Positions 28,652 through 37,455 of a stretch of DNA of 64,000 nt are shown piece by piece. Within the stretch, counting starts at the first letter, position 1. Each line of letters opens with the position of its first letter. The stretch covers positions 1-64,000 of the forward strand of contig JAHBWF010000021.1 in the NCBI GenBank assembly GCA_019637105.1, read 5' to 3'. The translations under genes and the position numbers were made by a program. The notes below the pieces were generated by a model that did not search any database, was not told where the DNA came from, and saw nothing but the letters and a program-made list of their open reading frames with translations. Origin of the DNA: Labilithrix sp. GTDB taxonomy: Bacteria; Myxococcota_A; Polyangia; Polyangiales; Polyangiaceae.

Positions 28652-29068
28652 ATGCCGCGGATGAACGCCCCGGAGCTCCTCGCGTTCCTCGCGCGCGAGT
28701 TCCCGCAGTCGCGTCCCGAGCGCTATCGGATCGACGCGGTCGAGGACGGACGGCTCGTCTTTCGCTATTCGACGACGGACGCGGACCTCCGTCCGGGCGA
28801 CACGATCGCCGGCCCGACGCTCATGAGCCTCGCCGACGTCGGGATGTACCTCGTGGTCCTCTCCGCGATCGGTCCGGTCGCCCTCGCGGTGACCACGAAC
28901 CTCGGCATCAACTTCCTGCGCAAGCCGTCGCCGGGCGAGCTCACCGTGGAGACGCTCCTCCTCAAGCTCGGCAAGCAGCTCGCCGTCGGCGAGGTCTACG
29001 TTCGGAGCGCAGCGGGCGACGTGCTCGCGCACGCGACGGTCACGTACTCGATCCCGCGCCGCCGCTGA
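28652..29068 (+). CDS. PaaI-type thioesterase (hotdog fold)
   Basis: This 138-residue hotdog-fold protein has GDTIAGPTLMSLADVGMYLV forming the central helix. ALAVTTNLGINFLRKPSPGEL is the classic PaaI-family strand after it, and the chain ends with ATVTYSIP. Such enzymes hydrolyse acyl-CoA thioesters, and the acyl group is unknown. It is the second gene of a pair with the rhodanese lipoprotein (1-base gap). ATG 28661 is an alternative start. Confidence 0.82.
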   Translation: MPRMNAPELLAFLAREFPQSRPERYRIDAVEDGRLVFRYSTTDADLRPGDTIAGPTLMSLADVGMYLVVLSAIGPVALAVTTNLGINFLRKPSPGELTVETLLLKLGKQLAVGEVYVRSAAGDVLAHATVTYSIPRRR

Positions 29069-29230
29069 CGCGCTCGGAGCTGCTCACCCTCCCGCCGCTG
29101 GACGCCCGCGAGGGGCGAGCCTCGTCGAGCCGCTCGGAGGCGCACCGACGGTGATCTGTGCACGCGCGCTCAGGCGCGCCCCCGAACTTGCACAGGGCGC
29201 GAGGCACGGACGGCGCCTACAGTGGAGCCC

Positions 29231-30229
29231 ATGACAGCCCTGCTTCGAGCGTCCTTTCGCGCGGTGCTCGCCGGCGCCGCGCTCCTCCTCGCGTCGGCGT
29301 CGGGATGCGCGTCCGCCGACGAAGGCGCCGACGCCTCCTCGGACGAGATCGTGCAGCGCGTCCCGTGCGGCGACCTCCCGGCCACGTGGCTCGAGACGAC
29401 GCGCCTCCCGGCCGACGGCGGCGACGTTCAGCTCCGCGTCGGTCAGGCGCGGCCCGTCGGGGCCGTCCGCGGCGACATCCTCTTCTTTCACGGGTTCTCG
29501 GATCGCCTCGACAACCACCGCCCGCTCTTCGAGGCCTGGACCGCGCGAGGCTTCCGCGTCGTCTCCTTCGAGTATCCGTCGCACGGTGAGACCTGCGGGA
29601 AGAGCCTCGCGTTTTACCTCTATCCGAGCCTCGCGCGCCTCGCGGTGGAGGTGGAGCGCGCGACGCGGGAAGACGAGGAGCGCCCGCTGCTGCTGGCGGG
29701 CTGGTCGATGGGCGGCCTGCTGGCGACACGCATCCTCCAGGGCCTCGAGCCGCTCGACCGGCCCGTCCGCGGCGCGATCCTGTTCACGCCCGGCGTCGCG
29801 GTTCACCTCTTCCTCGACCGCGTCCGGCGGGAGACGCTCACGCGCAACGAGCAACCGCCGCACACAGGGCCGATCACGCCGACGCGTCCGGCGCTCTACC
29901 CGATCGCCGCGAACCTGCTCGTTCACGCGTCGCGCGCGCGCGACGCGGTGCTGCCGGCCGGCGTCCCCGTCCTCACGATCACGGGCGGCGACGAGGAGGA
30001 CGTCTACGCGAAGAGCGCGGAGGTTCGCTCCTGGGTCGGCGACCAGCGCCGCCGCGGGGCCTCCACCCACGGCCTCGACTGTCCGGGCGGCTTCCACGAG
30101 ATCGACAACGAGCCGGCGCCGATGGGGCCGAGCGTCCGGAGCGCGGCGGCGACGTTCGCCGAGGACGTCGTCACGGGTGGACCGCGCGAGCCGGACGGCT
30201 ACTCCGCCGCCCCCTGCGCCGGCTATTGA
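29231..30229 (+). CDS. Alpha/beta-hydrolase lipoprotein
   Basis: This 332-residue protein has a lipobox ending at Cys26 (ASASGC). The hydrolase fold of the monoacylglycerol-lipase/serine aminopeptidase (Hydrolase_4) type has ILFFHGFSDRLDNHRPL at the oxyanion strand, nucleophile Ser in LLAGWSMGGLLATR, a probable acid in ITGGDEED and catalytic His in CPGGFHEID. It would act on an ester or lysolipid at the cell surface. TACAGT (29219-29224) lies just before the ATG. A GTG at 29222 would add three residues. Confidence 0.82.
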   Translation: MTALLRASFRAVLAGAALLLASASGCASADEGADASSDEIVQRVPCGDLPATWLETTRLPADGGDVQLRVGQARPVGAVRGDILFFHGFSDRLDNHRPLFEAWTARGFRVVSFEYPSHGETCGKSLAFYLYPSLARLAVEVERATREDEERPLLLAGWSMGGLLATRILQGLEPLDRPVRGAILFTPGVAVHLFLDRVRRETLTRNEQPPHTGPITPTRPALYPIAANLLVHASRARDAVLPAGVPVLTITGGDEEDVYAKSAEVRSWVGDQRRRGASTHGLDCPGGFHEIDNEPAPMGPSVRSAAATFAEDVVTGGPREPDGYSAAPCAGY

Positions 30230-30266
30230 GCGGGCAGCGTCGCGCGAGGGGGTACCATTGCGATCC

Positions 30267-31109
30267 ATGCACTGGGACGATCTGCGCCTCGCGCTCGCCG
30301 TCGCCGAGACGGGCTCCGCCGCGAGCGCCGGCCGCCGGCTCGGCGTCGCTCACACCACCGTGTCGAGGAGGCTCGCCGCTCTCGAGAAGGACGCCGGCGC
30401 GCTCTTCTTCGAGCGCGTCGGCGCGCGCATGGTCCCGACCGACGCCGGGCGCGCGGTCCTCACCGTGGCGGCCGACTTCGCGCAGCGCATCGGCGAGCTC
30501 GATCGCGCCCTCCGCGACGAGGGCGCCGACGCGGCCGGCCTCGTGACGGTCACCTGCCCGGAGCTGGTCGCCGGGGTCCTCGTCGGCGTGCTCCCACGCC
30601 TGCGCGCTCGTCATCCGGCGCTGCGGATCCGGCTGCGTGTCACGGCGCAGGAGCTCGACCTCTCCCGCCGCGAAGCGGACGTCGCGGTCCGCGTCAATCC
30701 CGATCCCGACTCGAGCCTGGTGGGCCAGCGCGTCGGGTCGACGGAGCTCGCGCGCTACGGCACCGCGGAGGTGATCGCGCGCGACGATCCGCCGTGGGTC
30801 TGCCTCGACGAGGACCTCGCCGGCACGCCCCAGGCGGCGTGGGAGGCCGCGCACGTGCCGGCCGAGCGCGTCGCGCTGCGCACCAACTCGCGGTCGGCGT
30901 TCATCGAGGCCGTTCGCGCGGGGGTCGGCGTGGGGCTGTTGCCGCGCGCGTATGCGCAGAGCGACCCCTCCCTCGTGGAGTCCGGCGAGCCGATCTCGGA
31001 GCTCCGCGCCGGCGTCTGGGTCATCACCCACGAGAGCACGACGAAGGTGCCGCGCGTTCGGGCCGTCGCTCGCTTCCTCGTGGCGGCGCTTCGCGAGATC
31101 GTGATCTGA
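30267..31109 (+). CDS. LysR-family transcriptional regulator
   Basis: The 280-residue protein has an N-terminal winged helix (LRLALAVAETGSAASAGRRLGVAHTTVSRRLAALE). A periplasmic-binding-protein-like effector domain is shorter than usual. RLAALEKDAGALFFERVGARMVPTDAG is the standard linker start. The first hydrolase-side neighbour is upstream on the same strand, so LysR autoregulation of a divergent gene is not obvious here. TACCAT (30253-30258) lies 8 nt before ATG, again with no ribosome-binding site. Confidence 0.88.
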   Translation: MHWDDLRLALAVAETGSAASAGRRLGVAHTTVSRRLAALEKDAGALFFERVGARMVPTDAGRAVLTVAADFAQRIGELDRALRDEGADAAGLVTVTCPELVAGVLVGVLPRLRARHPALRIRLRVTAQELDLSRREADVAVRVNPDPDSSLVGQRVGSTELARYGTAEVIARDDPPWVCLDEDLAGTPQAAWEAAHVPAERVALRTNSRSAFIEAVRAGVGVGLLPRAYAQSDPSLVESGEPISELRAGVWVITHESTTKVPRVRAVARFLVAALREIVI

Positions 31110-31285
31110 AGGGAGCGGCGAGAGTCTCGCCCGAGGAAGACCTCCAGGCGGCGTGGTCGAGCGGCCGTTCGCGAACGAGGATCGAACGAACGCCGAGCGA
31201 GCACGTCTCTTTCAACGAGATCCGGATACGACCGAGCCCCCCTCGCGTCGCCGCCGGGGGCGCGTCGAAACGCGCGCGGTGCGGC

Positions 31286-32452
31286 TCAGTTGGGTGGACG
31301 ACAGCCGATGACGACGTCGACGCGTCCGGACGGCGCGCCCGTGGTCACCGAGCACGACCGTCCGCGCAGCACGATCTTGGAGGGGTTCGCGGGCTCGTCG
31401 AAGGACCAACCGTCCGTGTCGTCCTTCGGGATGGGGGTCACGTTGCCGTCCGCGTCGGTGACGGTGACGGTGACGTCCCGTAGATCGGTGAACGGATTCG
31501 TCTTGAAGTGGAACTCGCACGAAGCGCTGAGCGCGCGGATCTCGTCGAAGGCAGCGGTGAGCGCGTTCGTCGTCGCCTCGACGTCCGCTCCGGGCGTGAT
31601 CTGGTAGTGGCAGACCTCCATGGGATCCGTCGCCCGAGGATCGCAGCCCGCGCGGGCCGTGCCGCCGTTCTGCGCGAGCCGGCTCATGAACACGGGATCG
31701 TAGGCTGCGCCACCTTGCGGGAACGGACCGATGCCGATGGCGAACGTCCGGATCGGGTCCTTGGGCGGCACGCTGTTGTACCTCTCGGCGGCGAGCCGCT
31801 GGCACCGCTCGGGCCCATCGGTGGGCCGACCGTCGCTGAAGAGCACGACGACCCGCTTCGTCTCGTCGGAGAAGAAGCCTGCATCGGTCGGAGGACGAAA
31901 CTCCTCGACGATTCGATACGCGCTCTCCAGCGCCGCCGCGGTCGGCGTATGGGAGCCCGAAGGAGAGCCGACGTTGACCGCCCTCACGACGTCGTCGTAG
32001 TGAGCCGCGTCGACGAGCGATCGCGGCGGAAGTTTGTCGTTCTTCGGATAGAGATAGATGCCGACGAAGGTCGCTTGGTCAGCGTCCGCGCGTATGTCGG
32101 CGAACATGGCGAGGAGCGCCTCGCGCGCCGCCTTCCACTTGTTGAGGTCGCGCATGCTGACCGACTCGTCCACGAGGAATTCCATCACGACCGGCACCCG
32201 CTCGATGGTCGTCGCCGAGGACGAGCAGGAGGTGGGCGCGGCGCCTGCGTCCAGATGCCCGTCGCCTCCGAAGTCGTCGTTCGGGGACTCGAACCCGTCC
32301 CGCGACGTCGTGCACGACGCCGATAGCGCGGCGAACATCGTGAGCGCGAGCGCGCAGCAGCGGATCGGCGCCGGGCCGAGCCTCGGCGGATCGTTCGCCG
32401 TGATGAGGTGATCTTCGTGTGGCGCACGAGCGACTCGCGACGAGCGGAGCAC
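31286..32452 (-). CDS. von Willebrand factor A-domain lipoprotein
   Basis: This 388-residue lipoprotein has a lipobox ALSASC near residue 47. The vWA domain (~residues 85-290) has the metal-ion-dependent adhesion motif DESVSMRD, followed by the conserved Thr (TPTAAAL) and Asp (LFSDGRPTDG). A beta-rich tail follows (FTDLRDVTVTVTDADGNV). The GTG start overlaps the previous gene's stop by one base (TAGTG), so it is the last gene of the minus-strand envelope operon. Its likely role is adhesion or complex assembly at the cell surface, with a ligand that cannot be inferred. Confidence 0.8.
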   Translation of the reverse strand: MLRSSRVARAPHEDHLITANDPPRLGPAPIRCCALALTMFAALSASCTTSRDGFESPNDDFGGDGHLDAGAAPTSCSSSATTIERVPVVMEFLVDESVSMRDLNKWKAAREALLAMFADIRADADQATFVGIYLYPKNDKLPPRSLVDAAHYDDVVRAVNVGSPSGSHTPTAAALESAYRIVEEFRPPTDAGFFSDETKRVVVLFSDGRPTDGPERCQRLAAERYNSVPPKDPIRTFAIGIGPFPQGGAAYDPVFMSRLAQNGGTARAGCDPRATDPMEVCHYQITPGADVEATTNALTAAFDEIRALSASCEFHFKTNPFTDLRDVTVTVTDADGNVTPIPKDDTDGWSFDEPANPSKIVLRGRSCSVTTGAPSGRVDVVIGCRPPN

Positions 32453-33645
32453 TAGGGGGCAACCTTTCGAAGAGCGATGTCCTGTCCGACGACCCAGACG
32501 TCGCCGTCCTCGGAGGCCCAGATCGCGTAGAAGGGTTTGACGACGGGCATGACGTCGTCGAGGGCGATCCGCGCGAGGCGCCAGTCGACGCCGTCCCAGT
32601 GGCGCAGGCGACCCAGATCGCCCGCGAGCCAGACGTCGTTCGGCGCCGAGGCCCGAACGGCGCGGTGCGCGAGGCCGCCGACCGTGAAGTCGGCGTGTGC
32701 CGTCCAGGTGAAGGAGAGCCCGTCGTTGGCGCTGACGCCTCTGTAGTAGTCCCTGGACCCGAGCAGATAGACCTCGGAGCGCGAGACGGAGCAGCCTCCG
32801 TTCATCTGCAGGACATTCCTCGGGACCGTCGGCCTCCAGACCAGCTGACCGGCTCCTTCGCGCCGGCCGTGGATCACCTGGAGCGTTCGGATCGCTCCGA
32901 CTTCGGCGCCGAGCCAGACGTCGTCGCTGCTCGTTCCCCACACCTTCACGTAGCGCGCAGGGAACGCGGTCGAGACCGGATCGACGACCCAACCTGTGCC
33001 GGCGTCGCCGTCGCCGGGGTCTCCGCCGTCGACCGCGTCCGGCGCGGCGGAGAGATGAAGGACGGTGCCCTCGGTGTCCGTGGCGGCCTCGGCGACGACG
33101 GCCCAGACGTCCGAGCCGCTCGCTCCCCAGATGGAACGCACCGGGCCCGGCGCGGGTACCGCCGTCCAGACGAGCGTGCTCGCGCTCGCGCCAGTGCCGT
33201 GAAAGAGCCCGGCTTCGCCGCCCACCCAGAGATCGGTGGAGCTGCTTCCCCACACCGCGTAGAGGGGTGTGCCGGCTGCGAAGCTCTGGACCCACGCCGC
33301 GCCGTTCCAGCGAAGGACGTTCCCCTCGGCGCTGACCGTCCAGGCGACCCCCTCCGTGTCGCCCCACACGTCGCGAAGGGTTTGGCCGCCCGGCACGTCG
33401 GTATGGCAGAAGCCATCGTCCGAGCACGTCCGCGCCGGCGGGCCGGCGTCGCCGTCGGTCGACGCGGCGTCGACGCCCGCCTCCGACTCGTCCGGAGGGT
33501 CCGCGGAAGGAAGAGGTTGCTCGCCGCCGGCGTCGACGTCCTCCGCCATCCACAGGTCGGCGTCGCCCGCGCGGCTGCACGCCATCGCGACGGGCACGAG
33601 CGACACCAGGAGAAACGTACCTCGTAGATACCACACCGACTTCAT
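32452..33645 (-). CDS. Seven-repeat beta-propeller-like lipoprotein
   Basis: This 397-residue lipoprotein has a lipobox ending at Cys23 (PVAMAC) and an Asp/Ala/Gly-rich linker. About seven units follow whose clearest copies read AVWGSSSTDLWVGG, SIWGASGSDVWAVV, KVWGTSSDDVWLGA and AIWASEDGDVWVVG. The even spacing and count of seven predict a seven-bladed beta-propeller. It is paralogous to the next gene upstream and overlaps it by 4 bases (ATGA). Function is unknown, and the family is typical of myxobacterial surface lipoproteins. Confidence 0.75.
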   Translation of the reverse strand: MKSVWYLRGTFLLVSLVPVAMACSRAGDADLWMAEDVDAGGEQPLPSADPPDESEAGVDAASTDGDAGPPARTCSDDGFCHTDVPGGQTLRDVWGDTEGVAWTVSAEGNVLRWNGAAWVQSFAAGTPLYAVWGSSSTDLWVGGEAGLFHGTGASASTLVWTAVPAPGPVRSIWGASGSDVWAVVAEAATDTEGTVLHLSAAPDAVDGGDPGDGDAGTGWVVDPVSTAFPARYVKVWGTSSDDVWLGAEVGAIRTLQVIHGRREGAGQLVWRPTVPRNVLQMNGGCSVSRSEVYLLGSRDYYRGVSANDGLSFTWTAHADFTVGGLAHRAVRASAPNDVWLAGDLGRLRHWDGVDWRLARIALDDVMPVVKPFYAIWASEDGDVWVVGQDIALRKVAP

Positions 33646-34847
33646 CGACCTGCTCCTCGCGCGCGCGCCTTGGGGCCGGAGTAGTGCAGCACGAGCCCGT
33701 CACCGACCGCCCAGACATCGCTCGGTCCGCTGCCCCATACACCGAACAGACGCGGTCTCGTCCCCGACGGAAACGTCGCCGTCGATGCCGCCCATGCGAC
33801 CCCGTCATAGTGAAGCAGGGTGCCCTCGTCGCCGACGGCCCAGACGTCGTCCGGCGCCGAGCCCCACAGGCCGCGGAGGGTCTTCGTCGTGGGGGACGCG
33901 ACGGCGATCCATCGCGGTCGCCCGCGGCCTCCGTGACGGATCGTCCCGAAGTCACCGACGGCCCAGACGTCGCTCGGCCCGCTCCCCCAGACTGCATGGA
34001 GCGTCCCCGTCGATTGGGTGTCGACGGCGGTCCACGCCAAAAGTCCCTCTTCCGTCAACGCTCCGTCCGTGTGCGCCGAGCTCGCCCCGGCGTCCCCCAG
34101 CTCGCCCGACGCGCCTCCCACGATCCAGACGTCGTTCGGTCCGCTGCCCCAGATGGCGCTGACGGCGCGGGGCGAGGTCCCGGTCCACGCCGCGCCGCTG
34201 CCGGCGGCGGCGCTCCTCCACAGGCCCCATCGCGTCGAGGACGACGCGCTCGCGAAGAGGTCACCACCCACCCAGACGTCGCTCGGTGACGTGCCCCAAA
34301 GGGCGCGCAGGACCTTGCCGCGCGCGCCCGGCGCCTCGACGATGGCCGGCGCCAAGGACCACCGCGCCGCGCCGTCGACGGCGCCGGCCTTACGGAAGAT
34401 CACGCTCGGAGAGCTCGCGATCCAGACGTCGTTCGGCCCCGTGCCCCACACGGCGTAGAGCGACTGGCTCGTCCCGACCGACGCCGCGGTCCATGCGCTG
34501 CCGTCCCAGTGAAGGACGCTGCCGGCGGCTCCGACCGCCCAGACGTCGCTCGGACCGCTGCCCCAAACGCTGGCGAGCCCGAGGGCCGGGTCGAGCGGCG
34601 TCGTCACGGGACACCACTCGTCCTCGCACGCGCCGGCGCGGCTCGGACACGCATCGACGTCCCCGTCGCCCTCGCATCCGTCGCTCGCGTCCGGTCCGGC
34701 GTCTCCGTTCGCGGCGGGGATGGTCCTGGGCTCGTTCGTCGATCCCGCGCCCTCGACCTCGGATCCGGCGCAGCTCGCGACGGCGAGGGCGAGAGCCCCG
34801 ACCCCTAGCGTCGCCACGGCGAGCGCAGCGCGGCGCGCGCTCCTCAC
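33642..34847 (-). CDS. Seven-repeat beta-propeller-like lipoprotein, second paralogue
   Basis: This 401-residue lipoprotein (lipobox ending VASC at residue 26) has seven clear repeats: SVWGSGPSDVWAVG, AVWGTGPNDVWIAS, ALWGTSPSDVWVGG, AIWGSGPNDVWIVG, AVWGSGPSDVWAVG, GLWGSAPDDVWAVG and GVWGSGPSDVWAVG. They are better conserved than in its neighbour. Each is followed by a G-x-x-x-H-W/Y-D-G strand (VLHWDGSAW), as in propeller blades. It overlaps both neighbours by 4 bases. The near-perfect repeats suggest recent internal duplication or strong structural constraint. Confidence 0.8.
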   Translation of the reverse strand: MRSARRAALAVATLGVGALALAVASCAGSEVEGAGSTNEPRTIPAANGDAGPDASDGCEGDGDVDACPSRAGACEDEWCPVTTPLDPALGLASVWGSGPSDVWAVGAAGSVLHWDGSAWTAASVGTSQSLYAVWGTGPNDVWIASSPSVIFRKAGAVDGAARWSLAPAIVEAPGARGKVLRALWGTSPSDVWVGGDLFASASSSTRWGLWRSAAAGSGAAWTGTSPRAVSAIWGSGPNDVWIVGGASGELGDAGASSAHTDGALTEEGLLAWTAVDTQSTGTLHAVWGSGPSDVWAVGDFGTIRHGGRGRPRWIAVASPTTKTLRGLWGSAPDDVWAVGDEGTLLHYDGVAWAASTATFPSGTRPRLFGVWGSGPSDVWAVGDGLVLHYSGPKARARGAGR

Positions 34848-36070
34848 TGCGTCACCGGCCCTGCATCACACTCCACCGTCCGGCACGCGCCGTTCACGCA
34901 GGGCTGCCCCGCGTCGGCGTCACACCGGTGACCGCACGCTCCGCAGCTGTTCGGGTCGCTGTCGATCTTGGTCTCGCAGCCGTTGGAGAGATCTTGATCG
35001 CAGTCGGCGTAGCCGGCTTCGCATCCGTACTCGCAGTAGCTCTTCGTGCAACGAGGAAATCCGTGATACTCGGGCCCCGTCGGGCCTGGACACGCGTGCC
35101 CGCAGACTCCGCAGTTCTCCTGGTCGATCAGCAGATCGGCGCAGTAGCCGTTCACGACCTTTCCGTCTCCGTCGACCGACGTCGGACAGAGCGTCTCGCT
35201 GGGATCGCAGACGCACGCTGGCGTGCCTCCTGGCGCGGTGAGGCAAATCTGGCCCGCGCCGCACTTGATCCCGCAACCTCCGCAGTGCTCCGGGTCGTCG
35301 ACGATCCGGACCTCGCAGCCGTTCGACGCGACGTCGCCGTCGCAATCGGCCCAGCCGGGCTGACAGCGGAGCTTCCCGCATTCGCCCCCGCCGCAGCCGT
35401 AGACCGTGTTCGGCGGAGGGGGCCCGGCGTCCGTCGGAGGCCTGCACCGGGTACCGCAGGCTCCGCAGTTGTTGTCGTCGACCTTGGTGTCGGTGCACCC
35501 GGAGTTGGCGCACCCGCCGATCGAGCCGCCGGCGCATCCGCAGTGGGTCATCCCGGCCGGGCATCCGCACTGGCCTTCGATGCACACCGCGGTGCCTTCG
35601 GGGCACTTGTTTCCACACGCGCCGCAGTGGTCGACGTCCGAGAGGATGTCGACCTCGCAGCCGTCATCGACCACGCCGTTGCAGTCCCTGTAGTCCGCGC
35701 CGCCGGTGCTCACGCACTCGCGCTGACAGGTTCCGCCGACGCAGCGCGTGCCCATCCGCAGGACGCCGAAGACGGTCGCCCCCGGGCACTCGTTCCCACA
35801 GGCTCCGCAGTTGAGGCCGTCGGAGCTCAGATCCACCGAGCATGGAAACGGATTGCCGGGGCACGTCGTTCGGTCGGACGGGCACTCGCTCGTCGGACAC
35901 ATCGCGAGCGCCGGCGAAGCCGCGTCCTCGCTCGCGGAGAACGGCGGGTCTTCCTCGGGCGTCGGCGAGAGGCGTGTCCCGACGTCGACCCGCTCGGAGG
36001 AGCAACCCATCCACGACGTGAACACGACGCTCGCCGTGAGCAACAACCAGGAGAGCTTCTTCGCATTCAT
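34844..36070 (-). CDS. Cys-rich repeat lipoprotein
   Basis: This 408-residue lipoprotein has a lipobox ending WMGC at Cys23. Six cysteine modules follow, with cores NCGACGNEC, HCGACGNKC, NCGACGTRC, HCGGCGIKC, NCGVCGHAC and SCGACGHRC. Some are followed by C-x-x-G-x-x-D-C-D and NGCE, a disulfide-rich surface repeat common in myxobacteria. CGCPAGMTHCGCAGG forms an extra cysteine cluster in the middle. The start at 36070 has AGG a few bases upstream, and a GTG at 36076 is also in frame. It overlaps the next gene by 4 bases and lies 60 bases after the anti-sigma-like gene. Confidence 0.75.
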   Translation of the reverse strand: MNAKKLSWLLLTASVVFTSWMGCSSERVDVGTRLSPTPEEDPPFSASEDAASPALAMCPTSECPSDRTTCPGNPFPCSVDLSSDGLNCGACGNECPGATVFGVLRMGTRCVGGTCQRECVSTGGADYRDCNGVVDDGCEVDILSDVDHCGACGNKCPEGTAVCIEGQCGCPAGMTHCGCAGGSIGGCANSGCTDTKVDDNNCGACGTRCRPPTDAGPPPPNTVYGCGGGECGKLRCQPGWADCDGDVASNGCEVRIVDDPEHCGGCGIKCGAGQICLTAPGGTPACVCDPSETLCPTSVDGDGKVVNGYCADLLIDQENCGVCGHACPGPTGPEYHGFPRCTKSYCEYGCEAGYADCDQDLSNGCETKIDSDPNSCGACGHRCDADAGQPCVNGACRTVECDAGPVTQ

Positions 36071-36130
36071 GGGCACCTGATTCGATATCGTCGGCGACGA
36101 ATGGATTGCCGGCGGGCTCGAGCGAGCCGC

Positions 36131-36886
36131 CTATTCCTTGGATCGTCGCTCGACGGCGGAGCGCAGGACGCTGTTCGGATAAGTCTCGTGAAACTGCTTC
36201 GCGTGGGCGCTGGCGGCCGCCTTCTGGCCAGTATCCTCGAGGAGCCAGACGCGCAGCGCTTCGCGCTCGGTCACGAGCTGTCCATGTGGGAACGTGGCCT
36301 CGTGCTTGCTCAAGAGACGCGTCGCTTCGTCGAAATGGCGAGCGAGCAGCGCCGTGCGCAGGCTCGCGATGAGCTCTCTCTCTTCGGCGAGGCCGTCTCG
36401 CGCAGGCGCGCTCGAGCGCCCAGGCGCTGCGGCCGCTACCGTCTTCGGCGAGCTCGCGACGCTGGGCCGAGCGTCCGGGAGGGCGGAGACCTCGAGCGTC
36501 GGCGTCACGGCTTCCGGTGAGTCGTCTACGCTCGCGGCCATGGCCGAGGCCGGCGCGACGGCGACCATCCCCTCCGGGCGGAGGTCGACGCCCGGTCGCA
36601 TCGATGCGCGATGGATCAGGATCGTCGCCGCCGCCACGGCGAGCGCCGCGAGCGGGAGGACTCCCTTCGTGACGAGCTTGCCCTCCGTCGGCGAGGCTCC
36701 ACCGCCGCCGGCGGCTCCGCCACCCGGACCGCCCTCGGGCGGAAGCTCGAGGGTCCGCTCGAGCTTCCGCAGGATGCGCGCCTTCTGCGCGGAGGGCATG
36801 ACCTCCGCGGAGCACTGCTCCTCCGACAGCAGGTCGCGAACGTCGGGATCCAGATCTTGGAGTTGTTCCTTCGACGTCACCGTCAT
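36131..36886 (-). CDS. Membrane-anchored anti-sigma-like protein
   Basis: This 251-residue protein is encoded directly after the ECF sigma factor with an ATGA overlap (36883-36886), the usual place for its regulator. An N-terminal cytoplasmic part (residues 1-75, LDPDVRDLLSEEQCSAEVMPS) is followed by one transmembrane helix (LPLAALAVAAATILI, ~80-95), an Ala/Pro/Ser-rich stretch and a C-terminal helical, TPR-like outer domain (ASLRTALLARHFDEATRLL). The zinc-binding HxxxCxxC motif of classical anti-sigma factors is absent, so the assignment rests on position and topology. Confidence 0.7.
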   Translation of the reverse strand: MTVTSKEQLQDLDPDVRDLLSEEQCSAEVMPSAQKARILRKLERTLELPPEGGPGGGAAGGGGASPTEGKLVTKGVLPLAALAVAAATILIHRASMRPGVDLRPEGMVAVAPASAMAASVDDSPEAVTPTLEVSALPDARPSVASSPKTVAAAAPGRSSAPARDGLAEERELIASLRTALLARHFDEATRLLSKHEATFPHGQLVTEREALRVWLLEDTGQKAAASAHAKQFHETYPNSVLRSAVERRSKE

Positions 36887-37428
36887 GGTGTCCTCCCGCG
36901 CAGGAGGCGCTCGAGCGCCCCCCGAAACTGCTCGCGCGCGAGACGGAGGCGCGAGTACCCGGTGCTCGACAAGATCGAGAGGGCGCTCGCGATCTCCGTC
37001 ATGGTCATCCCGTCGATGTCGTGCATGATGAAGACCTGTCGGATCTCGAGGTTGCCGATCGCCTGCAGCGCGGTCAGGACCTTCGCCTGTCGCCAGCGCA
37101 GGTCGAGCGCGGCCTCGGGATCGGGCGTCGCGGCGATGGCCTCTTCCTCGGCGATGGCGTCGGGCGCCTCCGCGCGAACCTTGGCGCGTCGCCGGTAGTT
37201 CGAGGCCGCATAGAACGCGAAGGTGGCGAGCCAAGGTCGCGGCGAGCGGGAGGGATCGAGCTCGTCGAGGCGCTCGTACACGGAGACGAAGATGTCGTGC
37301 ATGATGTCCTCGGCGTCGGCGCGAGGAACGCCGAGGCGGAGGAGCGCGCGATGGACGTAGGCCGCGTGCGCCGCGAAGAGCTCGCGAAAGCGCGCCGCGC
37401 GTACGTTGGCCGTTGCCGCCATCCTCAT
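36883..37428 (-). CDS. ECF-type sigma-70 factor
   Basis: This 181-residue sigma factor has a sigma2 domain (residues ~10-80) ending in RPWLATFAFYAASNYRRRAKV. Its sigma4 domain (~115-175) carries the helix-turn-helix MTMTEIASALSILSSTGYSRLRLAR. There is no sigma3 region, which defines the extracytoplasmic-function class. ATG 37428 follows TTG 37431, and ATG 37422 is also possible. It lies 27 bases after an outer-membrane-like gene and starts a chain of genes overlapping by 4 bases, so it probably controls its own operon. Confidence 0.87.
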   Translation of the reverse strand: MRMAATANVRAARFRELFAAHAAYVHRALLRLGVPRADAEDIMHDIFVSVYERLDELDPSRSPRPWLATFAFYAASNYRRRAKVRAEAPDAIAEEEAIAATPDPEAALDLRWRQAKVLTALQAIGNLEIRQVFIMHDIDGMTMTEIASALSILSSTGYSRLRLAREQFRGALERLLRGRTP

Positions 37429-37455
37429 CAAGTAAGCGTCAGCGAGCCCGATCCA

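Noticed and set aside
32285-32305. GGGACTCGAACCCGTCCC, resembling a tRNA T-arm on the minus strand
   Set aside because: It lies inside the vWA lipoprotein coding sequence, and no acceptor or anticodon arms surround it.
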